This document shows, one piece after another, positions 34,498-44,320 of a stretch of DNA of 64,000 bases. The DNA is from Monomorium pharaonis (lineage: Eukaryota > Arthropoda > Insecta > Hymenoptera > Formicidae), in contig NC_050475.1 of the NCBI RefSeq assembly GCF_013373865.1, positions 10,312,021 through 10,376,020 on the forward strand. The letters run 5' to 3'. Within the stretch, counting starts at the first letter, position 1; each line of letters opens with the position of its first letter. A program made the translations under genes and the position numbers. The notes under the pieces were generated by a model that saw only the letters and a list, made by a program, of their open reading frames with translations, did not search any database and had not been told where the DNA came from.

Positions 34498-35742
34498 TTT
34501 TAGAAGCGAATATATTCGAGCAAACGCTGTCGATACGGCAAGATAAAGATAAAGAAATTTGTGACATTCGAAATAAATTAGAGAAGGCCGAAGACAAACT
34601 ATACGAATTAAGGGATGGCCTGGTTTATCGTAAACTTAAAAATAAAAAATTATTATTTTATGTTCCTAAGTGTATGGAGTCTAACGTGATTCGTGCGTGT
34701 CATGACGATTTGGGCCACCTTGGGGTTGACAAAGTTGTTGACAACATAACTAAAGTTTACTGGTTTCCGAATTTGAAAGAGAAAGTGCGTGATTATATAT
34801 CCAACTGTTTAAAATGCATTGAGTTCTCTCCGACCTCGGGAAAATTAGAAGGGTATTTGCATAGCATCCCTAAAGGAAACTTGCCATTCCAGACGGCACA
34901 TGTGGACCATTACGGTCCACTAGAAAAAACGGGGAAAGGGTATCGATACGTGTTGTCGTTGGTTAATGGTTTTACAAAATTTATAAAATTGTATCCTCGT
35001 AAAACGACGAAAACCGAAGAGGTGATACAACATTTAAAAGAGTATTTTCGTGCGTATAGTAAACCAAAGTGCTTGATAAGTGATCGCGGAAAGTGTTTTA
35101 CCTCTTCGGCGTTTGCAAAATTTATAGAAGAAGAGTCAATTCGTCACCATTTAATTGCTGTCGGCACTCCCCGCGCTAATGGGCAGGTTGAGCGCTTCAA
35201 TCGTGTGCTTATGTCAATGTTGGCTAAATTGTGTGATACGCCGAAAAAATGGGATAGAATATTAGGAGATGTTGAATTCTCCCTTAATAATACACGTTGT
35301 CGAAGTACCGGGAATACTCTTAGTAAATTGTTATTTGGTATTGATCAACTGGGGACTATAAAAGACGAAATTCGTGTTTTTTTTTACTCGTATTCCGGGA
35401 TTTGGAAGCTATGAGAAATCAAGCGGCAACTGTTATTGAAACAACTCAGCGTGCGAATGAGACTCAGTATGACAAAAAGCGAAAGCGTGCGACCGTCTTC
35501 AAGGAAGGCGATTATGTTATGATTTGTACCGACGTAACCCCAGGGATTAACAAGAAATTAATTCTGAAATTTAAGGGTCCATATATTGTAAAAACTGTTT
35601 TGACCGTTACATAACTGTTTTGACCAGACAATGACCGTTATATTGTGTTAGATATCGAAGGTTTTCAAATAACGCAACTACCGTACACCGGAACGGTGAG
35701 CGCGGATCATATGAAAATGTATATTAGCGAGTAGATTTTAAG
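34479..35742 (+). pseudogene. Gypsy element 2 integrase and C-terminal region
   Basis: The frame 34479-35414 has an HHCC zinc-binding region (HDDLGHLGVDKVVDN, CLKCIEF) and a catalytic core with DHYGPLEK, SDRGKCF and NGQVERFN. A frame change near 35400 leads to EGDYVMICTDVTPGINKKLI. A second small duplication near 35598-35628 (CTGTTTTGACC twice) precedes a tail that ends at TAG 35742 (DADHMK-like SADHMKMYISE). The core catalytic acids all remain. Confidence 0.85.
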
Positions 35743-35882
35743 ATCGTGTTTATTTATTCTGTTTTGTATATCCCATATATTGTGCTCTATATTGTATATT
35801 TCGTTATAAATATTTGAATGACGATTATCGTCGATAAATTGTATTCATGGCCGAGACGGCCATAATGTCAGGCTGGCCGAAC

Positions 35883-36226
35883 TGTGGGCATTTATTTAAT
35901 TCGATATTATTTTGCATGCTCTGACTGCGTGATCTACGGATCGAACCGTATGTGCTCGTCATGCTTCGGTTTGCGAATTTGGGGAGCGCTGCGTGTTGAT
36001 GTCGAATCCTCCGCAGTCGTTACGGATCAACCGACCGAGAAATATTTTTACATTTGAGCCTTCTTGACTTAGCACTGTACACTTAAGAATTATAATATAA
36101 TAACGACCGTGAAAAGAGAGAGAATTGCTTTTTTACTTTCTTTCCTTTGCCCGCTCTTTCCGATCATCGAACTTATCTATCCATTTCATTTGAGTTATAT
36201 CCTTTTTTACCTACAATTTCTCTACA
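35883..36226 (+). mobile_element. 3' LTR of gypsy element 2
   Basis: Matches the 5' LTR closely, with differences such as GTGAAAAGAGAG versus GTGAAAAGGGAG. Few substitutions over 344 bp imply a fairly recent insertion compared with the coding damage. Confidence 0.9.
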
Positions 36227-36754
36227 AGTCCATCCAAAATTCATACTATAAAGCTTGACAATGCTTGATTTTCATAAAATTATTAAGAAAAGTCTATATT
36301 TCACTAAATTTTTTGCAATTTTTGCCATTTTAAAAAGGTTGCAGTGATTGGGATTGAAAAACAAATTTCTCATTAAACTTCAACTATTTTATTCCTTTGG
36401 AGGCGGTTAGAAATGGATCTTAATATTTTTTTACTCGAAAGAATTATCAAAAAAAATTTTTTCCAATTTTTCAGTACTTTTCCACTTAAAGTCCGCCATA
36501 TTGGTTTTCTGAGGCATGAAAATGCAATTTTGACACCGGAAATTGAAAGAGCACTTCCAAAATAGCAAGATACATGGTTTTAGTCAATATTTCCCATTTT
36601 TTCTATTGAGAATAAAACTCAAAGATAAACGAAAAATTGTGTGTCTTTGGGCGTTAATGGGTTAACATATGTAAACATATTTATTTTAGATTTAGACTAA
36701 ATTTAAATTTACATATTCACAGCTTATAATACGTATGTATGCATATATTAGTAT
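36227..36754. other. Unassigned AT-rich sequence
   Basis: Includes GTCCGCCATATTGG near 36491. No frame or terminal repeat is supported. Confidence 0.4.
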
Positions 36755-37139
36755 TGTTGTGGCCCTTATTGGATAAAGGGACACAGGTATTTGGGATCGT
36801 CCGTCGATACTCCTCGGGTCAGGTTCCTTGAGAGATTGTAGCCGATTGTCGTATAACAATGTATATATATTTTCTATCTTGATTATACTGAGTTACACTG
36901 AGTTGATTCGTTAATACCCGTGACAAATATAAAAAGATAAGCGACATACGTTCGTCGCTGTATAATGCGTAGCAAAGCTCGCTCGTTGTCTGTACCTCGG
37001 TGTTTATATACACCGATTTTTGATGTATAATCGGAAAGGGTACTTCCCGGTCACTGGCCTTTGGTTAATGCTTTTGCTTAGCCAGCAATTGCTAGCTATG
37101 CAGATTCCACCCGAAAATCAGGAGATTTTGGGTGTTGTT
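36755..37139 (-). mobile_element. Candidate LTR (minus strand)
   Basis: On the minus strand it begins near TGTTTAATAAACAACACCC and ends GGGCCACAACA. A good TATA context (GTGTATATAAACACCGAGG) lies near its middle. Composition changes at both ends. Target duplications do not match and no partner LTR is in the window, so the assignment is tentative. Confidence 0.4.
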
Positions 37140-37141
37140 TA

Positions 37142-37513
37142 TTAAACAACCAGGTGCATTGCCCAGTGCGACGCCCGGTACGTAGCCCGGGCGATGTCCG
37201 CGCGCGAGGTGTCATTTGACACCTTGTATCGCTTGCGACATTTCCTGTGTGAGTGCATCACACTCTCAACAGTATAATACAACATACTCCACAATGACTC
37301 AATAGGTAGGTCTAGCATAGAAAATAATATGTACTCCTCTGTTTTATTACCATCAAAATTAGCGAGTGCGATATAATCCTCATTTTCAATGTCATCTTGA
37401 GTGGATAGTGCAGAATTATTTGGAATCTCAGCCTTACTATGGTATAAAGTATACATGGAAGAATTAAATCGGGATAGCATATTCTTAGTAGGAATAAAAG
37501 TTTGACAATACAA
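37142..37513 (-). CDS. Unrecognised 123-codon frame abutting the candidate LTR
   Basis: Reads MYCQTFIPTKNMLSRFNSSM and ends YRASHWAMHLVV immediately beside the LTR-like block. It contains IENEDYIALANFDGNK and a basic HSHRKCRKRYK segment. I do not recognise it. Its position suggests the tail of a retroelement polyprotein, but it lacks any RT, RNase H or integrase motif. Confidence 0.3.
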   Translation of the reverse strand: MYCQTFIPTKNMLSRFNSSMYTLYHSKAEIPNNSALSTQDDIENEDYIALANFDGNKTEEYILFSMLDLPIESLWSMLYYTVESVMHSHRKCRKRYKVSNDTSRADIARATYRASHWAMHLVV

Positions 37514-38251
37514 TTTGGTAACCTGTGAATGAGATATAGGATTTAAATCGATATTTATAATCTGATCTTATATTTAAAGTTATCTTGAGTTTATCTTCAA
37601 ATATATGGATCATTTTATTGGCCACAAGCTATATTTAAAGATGATCTTAAGTTAATATTAAATATGAAATCGAATTACTGGCTTATTTCAAGAACGCAGT
37701 TAGCGCGTATACTGTCTAATTAAAAAGATCGTATTGATATTATATAAATATCAAGAGACACGGTAGTGGCTCGCGCCAAGTGAGAGCGCAGCGAGACCAG
37801 ACCTAACCTAACCGACCGTGTTCTTTTACGCGAGTACGCGACTTGCGAGCACCTGAGATTATCGGATTTCAGAAACGGCTAAATCGATCAAATTCTAACT
37901 AGACTCAATCAAAAGCTTGCGATCGATTTGTATTAGAAAACTGTTTTTATTTTTTCTCTACGTATCTTATGAGAGAAGATATCGCGACGCAAAGTTCCAA
38001 ATATCGAAAATTTCTATTAAGAAAAATCTTTCATTGTCGTCAACCTTGTAGACACCGAAGGGGCCAGAGAAGCAAGACGAGGAAATGTACGGTTCGTTGC
38101 TTTGACATCAGCGGCGCTAACTTTTAACTTTCTATGACGATAAGAAAGTGTCCACTCTGTCTACTTAACGCACCCATTGTGATATATATAATAATAATGG
38201 GTCACATTCATATGGATCGTCAGTCGTCACGTCAGTGTCAGTGGATCGCTC
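37514..38251. other. Unassigned region, includes a GC-rich island
   Basis: 37740-37880 is GC-richer with TGGCTCGCGCCAAGTGAGAG and two CCTAA units, too few to be telomeric. No gene is supported. Confidence 0.4.
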
Positions 38252-38429
38252 TAACAAGAGGACCTTACGGGTCATGGAACACCGATTTTTTTTTATACTT
38301 ATAGGATTTGAAGATCAGTACCCGGACTTCAATTTCCTAAAGCAGTACGATGCGCTTCTCAAAAATACTCGAGAAAATCGATTTTGAAGATTTCCGATAT
38401 CTGTAAGTACAGAAAATTTTAACCTATTG

Positions 38430-38505
38430 TCAGAGCCGCTCGTAGCCGAGCGCACAGAGCTCTAGTTTCGTAAGCGCGGAGTCGCTGGTTCGATTCTCGC
38501 TCTGG
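38430..38505 (+). ncRNA. tRNA-like Pol III cassette, left arm of copy 2
   Basis: Identical to the 8637-8712 cassette as far as I can read, with the same box-like motifs and a following T-run at about 38512-38520. Confidence 0.6.
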
Positions 38506-39012
38506 CCTCAATTTTTTTTTCATAAGTTAATAAAGTTTTTTTTTTAATCCTATATCTTAACATTTATCAAATTGAAATGCTAATTAATTATTAAATATTT
38601 ATTTGTTATTTTTTAAATAAAAATTAACATTTTTTTATTTTTAATTACTACTTGATTGAAAATGCGAATATTTATAATAAATTAAAATTTGGTACAAAAA
38701 ATGGAAAACATTAAAGAAAATGAAATACTTTTTAAGAGATTACGAGTAAATACAAAAATAATATAAAAAACAAAAATAATATTTATAAAAATGGTTGTTT
38801 AATTTTTATGAGTTATTAATTCATGTATGTTATAAAATATATTAATAATAAATACATTTGACATTACTCGTCAGTATTACATGAGCCAATTTAATTTTTA
38901 TTTAAAAAATAACGAATAAATATTTAATAATTAATTAGCATTTCAATTTGATAAATGTTAAGATATAGGATTAAAAAAAAAACTTTATTAACTTATGAAA
39001 AAAAAATTGAGG

Positions 39013-39088
39013 CCAGAGCGAGAATCGAACCAGCGACTCCGCGCTTACGAAACTAGAGCTCTGTGCGCTTGGCTACGAGCGGCTCTGA
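39013..39088 (-). ncRNA. tRNA-like Pol III cassette, right arm of copy 2
   Basis: Inverted counterpart of the left-arm cassette. The acceptor-like stem is intact here, and one base in the A-box region differs (GCGCTTGG versus GCGCTCGG as read on the plus strand). Confidence 0.6.
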
Positions 39089-39438
39089 CAATAGGTTAAA
39101 ATTTTCTGTACTTACAGATATCGGAAATCTTCAAAATCGATTTTCTCGAGTATTTTTGAGAAGCGCATCGTACTGCTTTAGGAAATTGAAGTCCGGGTAC
39201 TGATCTTCAAATCCTATAAGTATAAAAAAAATCGGTGTTCCATGACCCGTAAGGTCCCCTTGTAAGTGATGTATGAAGTTATGGTGATGAAGTTATGGTG
39301 ACCCCAGACCCCAGAAAAATCTAGTTTAAATTTATTTCGACTGCTGATTATTATATCATCAATCATCAATTATATCATCAAGAGTTTACACGTGGATATT
39401 TGCTAATACGGTTCATTTTGAAGAAGGCTTTTGGCAGA

Positions 39439-41576
39439 ATGGCGACGACAGAAAAGAGCAATAATAGAGAAATGGCGACGACAGAAAAGAGCAGTAATAG
39501 GGAGAAAGAAAATGAGTAAGTAAAGTTATTTTCACACATAGCTTTTGCTTACAAGCATAGAAACGCTTGTTAAGCGATAAGAAGCAATACGTTAATTTTT
39601 GTGACTGATTATGTGACTGATTATTACTGTCGTATTTTTTTGCTGCACGGCAAACGTTTTCTCGTGTGCAAAAAGAATTCACAATTTCTTTTATTTCAGA
39701 TTGATAGAAATGAAAGAAATCGAAAGAGTTGCTCTTCAAATAGAAAATGAATACTTAAAAAGAGACTCGCTCAGCAATCTGGACCGCCACCTTCATCGTC
39801 ACCGTCGCCACAGCCACTGCCGTTATTACCATCAATGTCAAAGCCGTTGTCACAACCGCCGCCGCTGTTGCAGCCACTGTCGCAGCCGTCGACGCAGTTG
39901 TCGCAGCTTACGTCATTACAGCAACAAACGTCGCAAAAGCGTAAGTAAAAATCAAAACAAACGTCCCACACAGCACACTTTATCCTGAGGATATCCCAAA
40001 TTATCCCAGACAGACGAAGGCGATCCCACGGATATCTCAATGAGTAGCTCCCGGGACATCCTATAAAAATATCTTAAAATATCGTAAAATATCTTAAGAT
40101 ATCATATGATGTCCCATTAATATATTTTGATATCCCCCAAAAATATCGTAAAATATTATAAGATATTGTAAGATATTCTATAATATCTTACGATATCCTA
40201 TTACACATCCAGATAATATCCCATCATACCTTTTATCTCTACAATTAATAGAGCGTAAATCAAGTGTAAAGGAAAAGTGAATTATAATGTAATAAACGAG
40301 TGACAAAAGCGTTAATTAAATCTCTAAGAAACGTAAATTAAAACAGAACATAAAGAAAGTACACTTATCGAAATAATGTGGTATATATTAATAATACTAA
40401 AAAATTATAAAAAATTACATTAAAAAATTTTTTTGATTTTATACAAACAGAGCAAAAACAAATTTTTTAATAAGTTATTCCATGCTATTTTGCACGCATA
40501 TGTAAAAATGAATAAAAAACTAAAACTTCATATTTATTCATAAAAATATAAGTTAACTATACATACATATTTCATCCTTCTGATAACATCTCTTGTAATG
40601 ATATGTATGCATAACAAATATGTGTGCATAGACAAGAAGTGTTCATAGATTATCACGTGGCGTTAGGATGCGTACGGTCTTCGAAGTCAAGCAACGTCGG
40701 CGATGGTTGACACTTGGATGGGTGACCGTTTTTTCAGATATAGAGATTAAACATGCTTTAACGGGTACGACTGTGGCTTGGCTGAAACATGTTGTTATAG
40801 TCTTCTTCCTTTTACAAGATTACCGTAAAAATAATTAGAATTTTTTATTTTTTGTTCAAGTTTTTTTCAATTCTTAGAAACTCTCAAAAATACTTAGAAA
40901 TATTCAAAAATTTTCTAAATTAATCACAATTTTTTATTTTTGAAGTTTTTCCGAGAAATGTTTCAATTCTTATAAAAAATCGGAATATTTATCAGAAATC
41001 CTGAAAACAATTTTTTTAATTCTGTCAAATTTTTTTACTAGGGTATATTACGATATCTCAGGAAATCCCTTGGACATCTTCTGGATATCGTTTGAGATAT
41101 CTGCAGGATGTCAAATCGGTGGACATTTGTGCATCCCTTGGATATCCCTTGGATATCGCAGACGGTCCACGGATATCCAATGATATTGCGATATCCCAAA
41201 ATGACATCCTAGGGACATCCCTAGGATAAAGTGTGCTGTGTGGGGTATGAGCAAATGCTATTATTATAAAAAATTTAATAGTAATTTTATACATATTATT
41301 TTATATAAATTATTTTTTATTTTAGAATTATAGATAGTAGATACTACATATAAATGATTTACCAAATACGAAACACAATAGTAAACTAATTCCATAACAG
41401 ATTATATAGTTTCAAGTTTGACATACCATCTCAGTACACATTTTATAAAAAATTATACTCTATATAATTCTATGAATTTTTATACAGCCTGGCGATATCA
41501 ACGAGCTGGTCGTGGACGAGGCTGAGGAAGAGGCGGTGGACAAAACCGAGGCCGTGGAAAATACACAAAAAACATT
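39439..41576 (+). CDS. Three-exon gene or decayed gene, possibly transposon- or host-derived
   Basis: Exon 1 is 39439-39515 (MATTEKSNNREMATTEKSSN), ending at a GTAAGT donor. Exon 2 is 39700-39940, after TTTTATTTCAG and before GTAAGT. Exon 3 starts at 41488 after TTTTTATACAG. Joined, they keep one frame open to a stop near 41654, with ELIEMKEIERVALQIENEYL in exon 2. In that frame the rest of exon 2 is an odd His/Arg/Cys-rich run. One frame over it reads as a natural Pro/Ser/Gln-rich stretch (QQSGPPPSSSPSPQPLPLLP), and the matching exon 3 frame is RG-rich (WRYQRAGRGRG, then a stop). I think a one-base shift has occurred in exon 2. Product unknown. Confidence 0.4.
39965..41244. mobile_element. 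1.28-kb foldback inside intron 2, GATATC-rich arms
   Basis: Ends are CCCACACAGCACACTTTATC and its complement. The arms (39965-40220 and about 41040-41244) are rich in GATATCCC and related units. No clear target duplication was found. The element carries a 5S rRNA-derived segment at about 40655-40730. It is entirely contained between the donor at 39941 and the acceptor at 41487. Confidence 0.75.
40655..40730 (+). ncRNA. 5S rRNA-derived segment (SINE3-like or pseudogene)
   Basis: TCGAAGTCAAGCAACGTCGG followed by TTGACACTTGGATGGGTGAC matches the internal control region of eukaryotic 5S rRNA (A box, intermediate element and C box). The 5' half is diverged and the 3' end is replaced after GGGTGACCG by TTTTTT. 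This could be a 5S-derived SINE or a processed 5S fragment picked up by the foldback. Confidence 0.8.
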
Positions 41577-41819
41577 TATATTAATTATTATTATTAAAAA
41601 TTTAACTTACTGTACAGTACACATTTTTCCTACAAATAATGTATATTTAAGATGAAGAAAGTATATGTAATTCTTATTTTTTTAATTACTGTATATACTG
41701 TATAGTACAATATTATTCTATATCTTTGTATTACTATATTCCTTAAATTAAAGTTTATACTCACCATACAAAATAACTTTTCTATAAAAATAACGATAAA
41801 AATAGTGATATCTGAATTT

Positions 41820-42320
41820 AACTTCAACCTAAGTGATATTTTCTTTTAAGGAAAAAATTACAAATTTAAGGTAAAACTTTTAATCAAATTTAACCTAAGT
41901 GGTATATACTTTTGGATGGTTCAACCTAAATATTATATACTAAATGTGTCAAATTTAACCTAAGTAATATATACCAATTATAATAACAAAAATTTTTATA
42001 GAAACTAAAACATTATTACTATTCATTAGCCAGTTTCTATAATACAAAACAAAAATTTTTTAGATTTGACACTATAAAATGAGAGTATTACGTTTTTCTT
42101 TCTCTACAAAAGTAATGATATATATAGAACATGCGCCAACTAGAAAGTAGATGTTTATACGAATTAGAGCATCTACTTTGTTATCCTTTGGCTGGCATTT
42201 ATAGTTTGATTTTTCATTGAGTCCGTATCAGATTAGAGATTGATACTGAATTGAAATGTAATCAATTAGTTGGTCAAATTCTAATTCAATCTCAATCTCA
42301 ATCTCTAGTCTGATATGGCT
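41820..42320. repeat. Short AT-rich tandem units and a small inverted repeat
   Basis: Four loose copies of AATTTAACCTAAGTRGTATA lie between 41830 and 41975. At 42225-42316 a hairpin is formed by ATCAGATTAGAGATTGA and its relative TCAATCTCTAGTCTGATAT. No coding content. Confidence 0.6.
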
Positions 42321-42679
42321 TTGATTGTTTTAAGTTTGTCTTTAGATACAATTTTGTTAATTACGAAGTATTTTAACGATAAACTTAAAAAGATTCTTAA
42401 ATATAAGATTAAACTATAAATATTAGCCTTTAGTATTAAATTATTGGCTGCTGTGCGCCGATACGAGACTGCTGTGCGCCTGCAAAAAACAATTGTCAGG
42501 AAGCATATTGGCAAGAAATAAAGGAGATAATATTGAGCTGGCAAATAAGTTTTAATACAAATAAATTATAAATATTACAAATAAATACTTTAATATAAAT
42601 AAATATTTTACTACAAAAACTTGGCGCTGCTAAACCGAATAATTTGCCAGCTCTTTCTTTTTCTCTTGTATGTGCATCT

Positions 42680-42810
42680 GAATGTGCGTGCGTGCGTGCG
42701 TGCGTGCGTGTGTGCGTGCGTGCGTGCGCGTGTGTGTGTATGTGTGTGTACTCCTACGAGGACGAATTTCATTTCTCATTAATCAAAAAACAATGGTACA
42801 TTTTTAAATC
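42680..42810 (+). repeat. TGCG/TG microsatellite with attached conserved flank (copy 1)
   Basis: (GCGT)n and (GT)n at 42684-42751 are followed by GAGGACGAATTTCATTTCTC and ACAATGGTACATTTTT. The same flank follows a different microsatellite at 45625-45740, so the flank is a repeat that carries or attracts microsatellites. Confidence 0.7.
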
Positions 42811-43445
42811 TTTTGTTTATAAATTTTTTTTGTACTTCCCCCGAGTTGTTATTTATATTACTCTCTAAGCATAAGAAGCCATTACAAAAAATTTCCGCCT
42901 ATTGGAGGTGGAGTGGTTCGGATTAATTATTTTTCTTTCTTATCGTATATACGTACATTTTTGATACTTCTATGTTGTTGATATTCGCGCACTCGACAAT
43001 GAATAGAATGTTATGATGAATTAGTACAAGAGAAATTGTTAGAATATTTGTGCGCAAAGAATGTAATTCATAAAAAAAATAAAATTTCCACGTTGCAAAA
43101 ATATTGTACAGTTAATCTATAATCAATCGCTTATTATTCATTGTACGCATCATTATTATCAGAAACCAAACGTAAACGAGTAAGACGTAATTTTAATAAG
43201 TGTTCTAAACGGAACTTGGTTTTTACATGGACATTTAAATATTGATGTCGCTTGTCAATTAATCTGCTACGTTATGACGATGAATAGTCCTCGATATTTT
43301 TATTTTTTTTATATTTTTATAAAAATATTTTTACAAAAATATTTTTACAAAAAAAGCTTAATATTTCACCGTGTACAGCAGTTGAGTGAATCAACTTTTT
43401 CCGAGAGGTAATTAATTTATATAATTCAATAATTAAAAAAAATCA

Positions 43446-43925
43446 AAGTTTATTTGTAAACAAATATCCCAAGAATTCATAACTGTTTAGCTCATGTATG
43501 AATGGTTGATAAATAATCAAAACCAAATTAGTGGAGGTAAAGTTATTGTTGAAGTTGATGTTTTCAAGTTTAGACGTCGCAAATATCATCGTGGACGAAT
43601 CATTAAGAGAAAATGGCTTTTTGGTGGTGTAGAACGGAAAACAAAAAGGATGTTTATTATAGCAATTGCATCATGTAGACTAGAAGTGCCGTTTATCGAA
43701 AAATATATTGCTTCTGGATCAATAATCTATTGTGATTGCTGAAAAGCATACGATCAAATTGATAAAACGATGTACCACAGCATTTTGTCATAAAGCATTC
43801 ACAAAATTTTATTAATCCAGACACAGGCACTCATATTCAGAATATCAAACAAATATAAAGAGATATTCGAGGAATTATTCCTCGATAAAGTCATTGAGAA
43901 TACCACTTTGATTATTATTTGATAG
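43446..43925 (+). pseudogene. Merlin/ISXO2-like DDE transposase fossil
   Basis: The frame 43494-43742 reads GGKVIVEVDVFKFRRRKYHR, then WLFGGVERKTKRMFIIAIAS and GSIIYCDC, ending in a TGA where the family has Trp (CWKAYD). After the stop the frame continues KAYDQIDK, then shifts to HKAFTKF and NPDTGTHIQN. This is the order of the ISXO2-like transposase domain used by Merlin elements (first D in VEVD, second D in YCDC). The third acidic region is unreadable. No terminal repeats of this element were identified. Confidence 0.75.
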
Positions 43926-43959
43926 AATTTATTTTAAAAAAACATTTGATTTTATAGAT

Positions 43960-44320
43960 TGCGACGTTGCTTTCCCCCGGGAACCGCCAGGTCCGAGGGG
44001 GCTACGCCCAATTAAACAGTAGTCTTTATAGACGGTAATGAGTAACGCTTTCTCAGTTAGAATCGGTAGCTTACGAGAACGGTATCTTCAATGTTGCTTG
44101 AGAATGCTCTCGATACGGTATCGGTAACTTGCATACGGCATCCCCCAATATATCGATCGAGATTGCTCTCGATACGATAACGGTAACTTGTATACGGTAT
44201 CCCCCAAATATATCGGGCGAGATTGCTCTCGACACGATAGCGGTAACTTGCAGAAACGGTATCTTTCCAATACTCTAAATTTTTGGGCGCCAGGCGCGAC
44301 TTCTCGCGCCACACAATAAT
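43960..44320 (-). repeat. ~63-bp tandem repeat, about three units, next to an LTR/PBS-like motif
   Basis: Units contain CGATACGRTAACGGTAACTT, TACGGTATCCCCCAAATATA and GCGAGATTGCTCTCG, starting near 44105, 44170 and 44232. At 44284-44318 GGGCGCCAGGCGCGACTTCT is the minus-strand TGGCGCCCA box after an LTR-like end. On the minus strand the repeats would lie just downstream of the primer-binding site, as in some retroelement leaders. Confidence 0.55.

Larger units (their letters stand above)
30896..36226 (+). mobile_element. Ty3/gypsy element 2 with both LTRs
   Basis: The LTRs at 30896-31239 and 35883-36226 (TGTGGGCATTT...TTTCTCTACA, 344 bp each) differ at few positions. The internal order gag, protease, RT, RNase H, integrase is Ty3/gypsy. 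The flanks are AATC on the left and AGTC on the right, a 4-bp duplication with one mismatch if real. I could not find a convincing polypurine tract before the 3' LTR. Several frameshifts and an altered RT motif make it non-functional. Confidence 0.9.
38255..39262. mobile_element. tRNA-like foldback, copy 2
   Basis: Ends are CAAGAGGACCTTACGGGTCA and the complement of CAAGGGGACCTTACGGGTCA, flanked by TAA at 38252-38254 and 39263-39265. It is nearly identical to 8464-9523 but about 50 bp shorter, mainly in the centre. High similarity between copies 29 kb apart implies recent mobility. Confidence 0.9.

Noticed and set aside
37795..37815. CCTAACCTAACC as telomere repeat
   Set aside because: Only two CCTAA units; single units also occur in family A. 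Too short for an interstitial telomeric array.
39771..40040. Minus-strand frame rich in Cys, Gly and Asp
   Set aside because: Shadow of the triplet-like exon 2 of the plus-strand locus. Splice sites favour the plus strand.
40655..40730. Functional 5S rRNA gene
   Set aside because: Only the internal promoter half is conserved. The 5' end and the 3' end after GGGTGACCG are lost.
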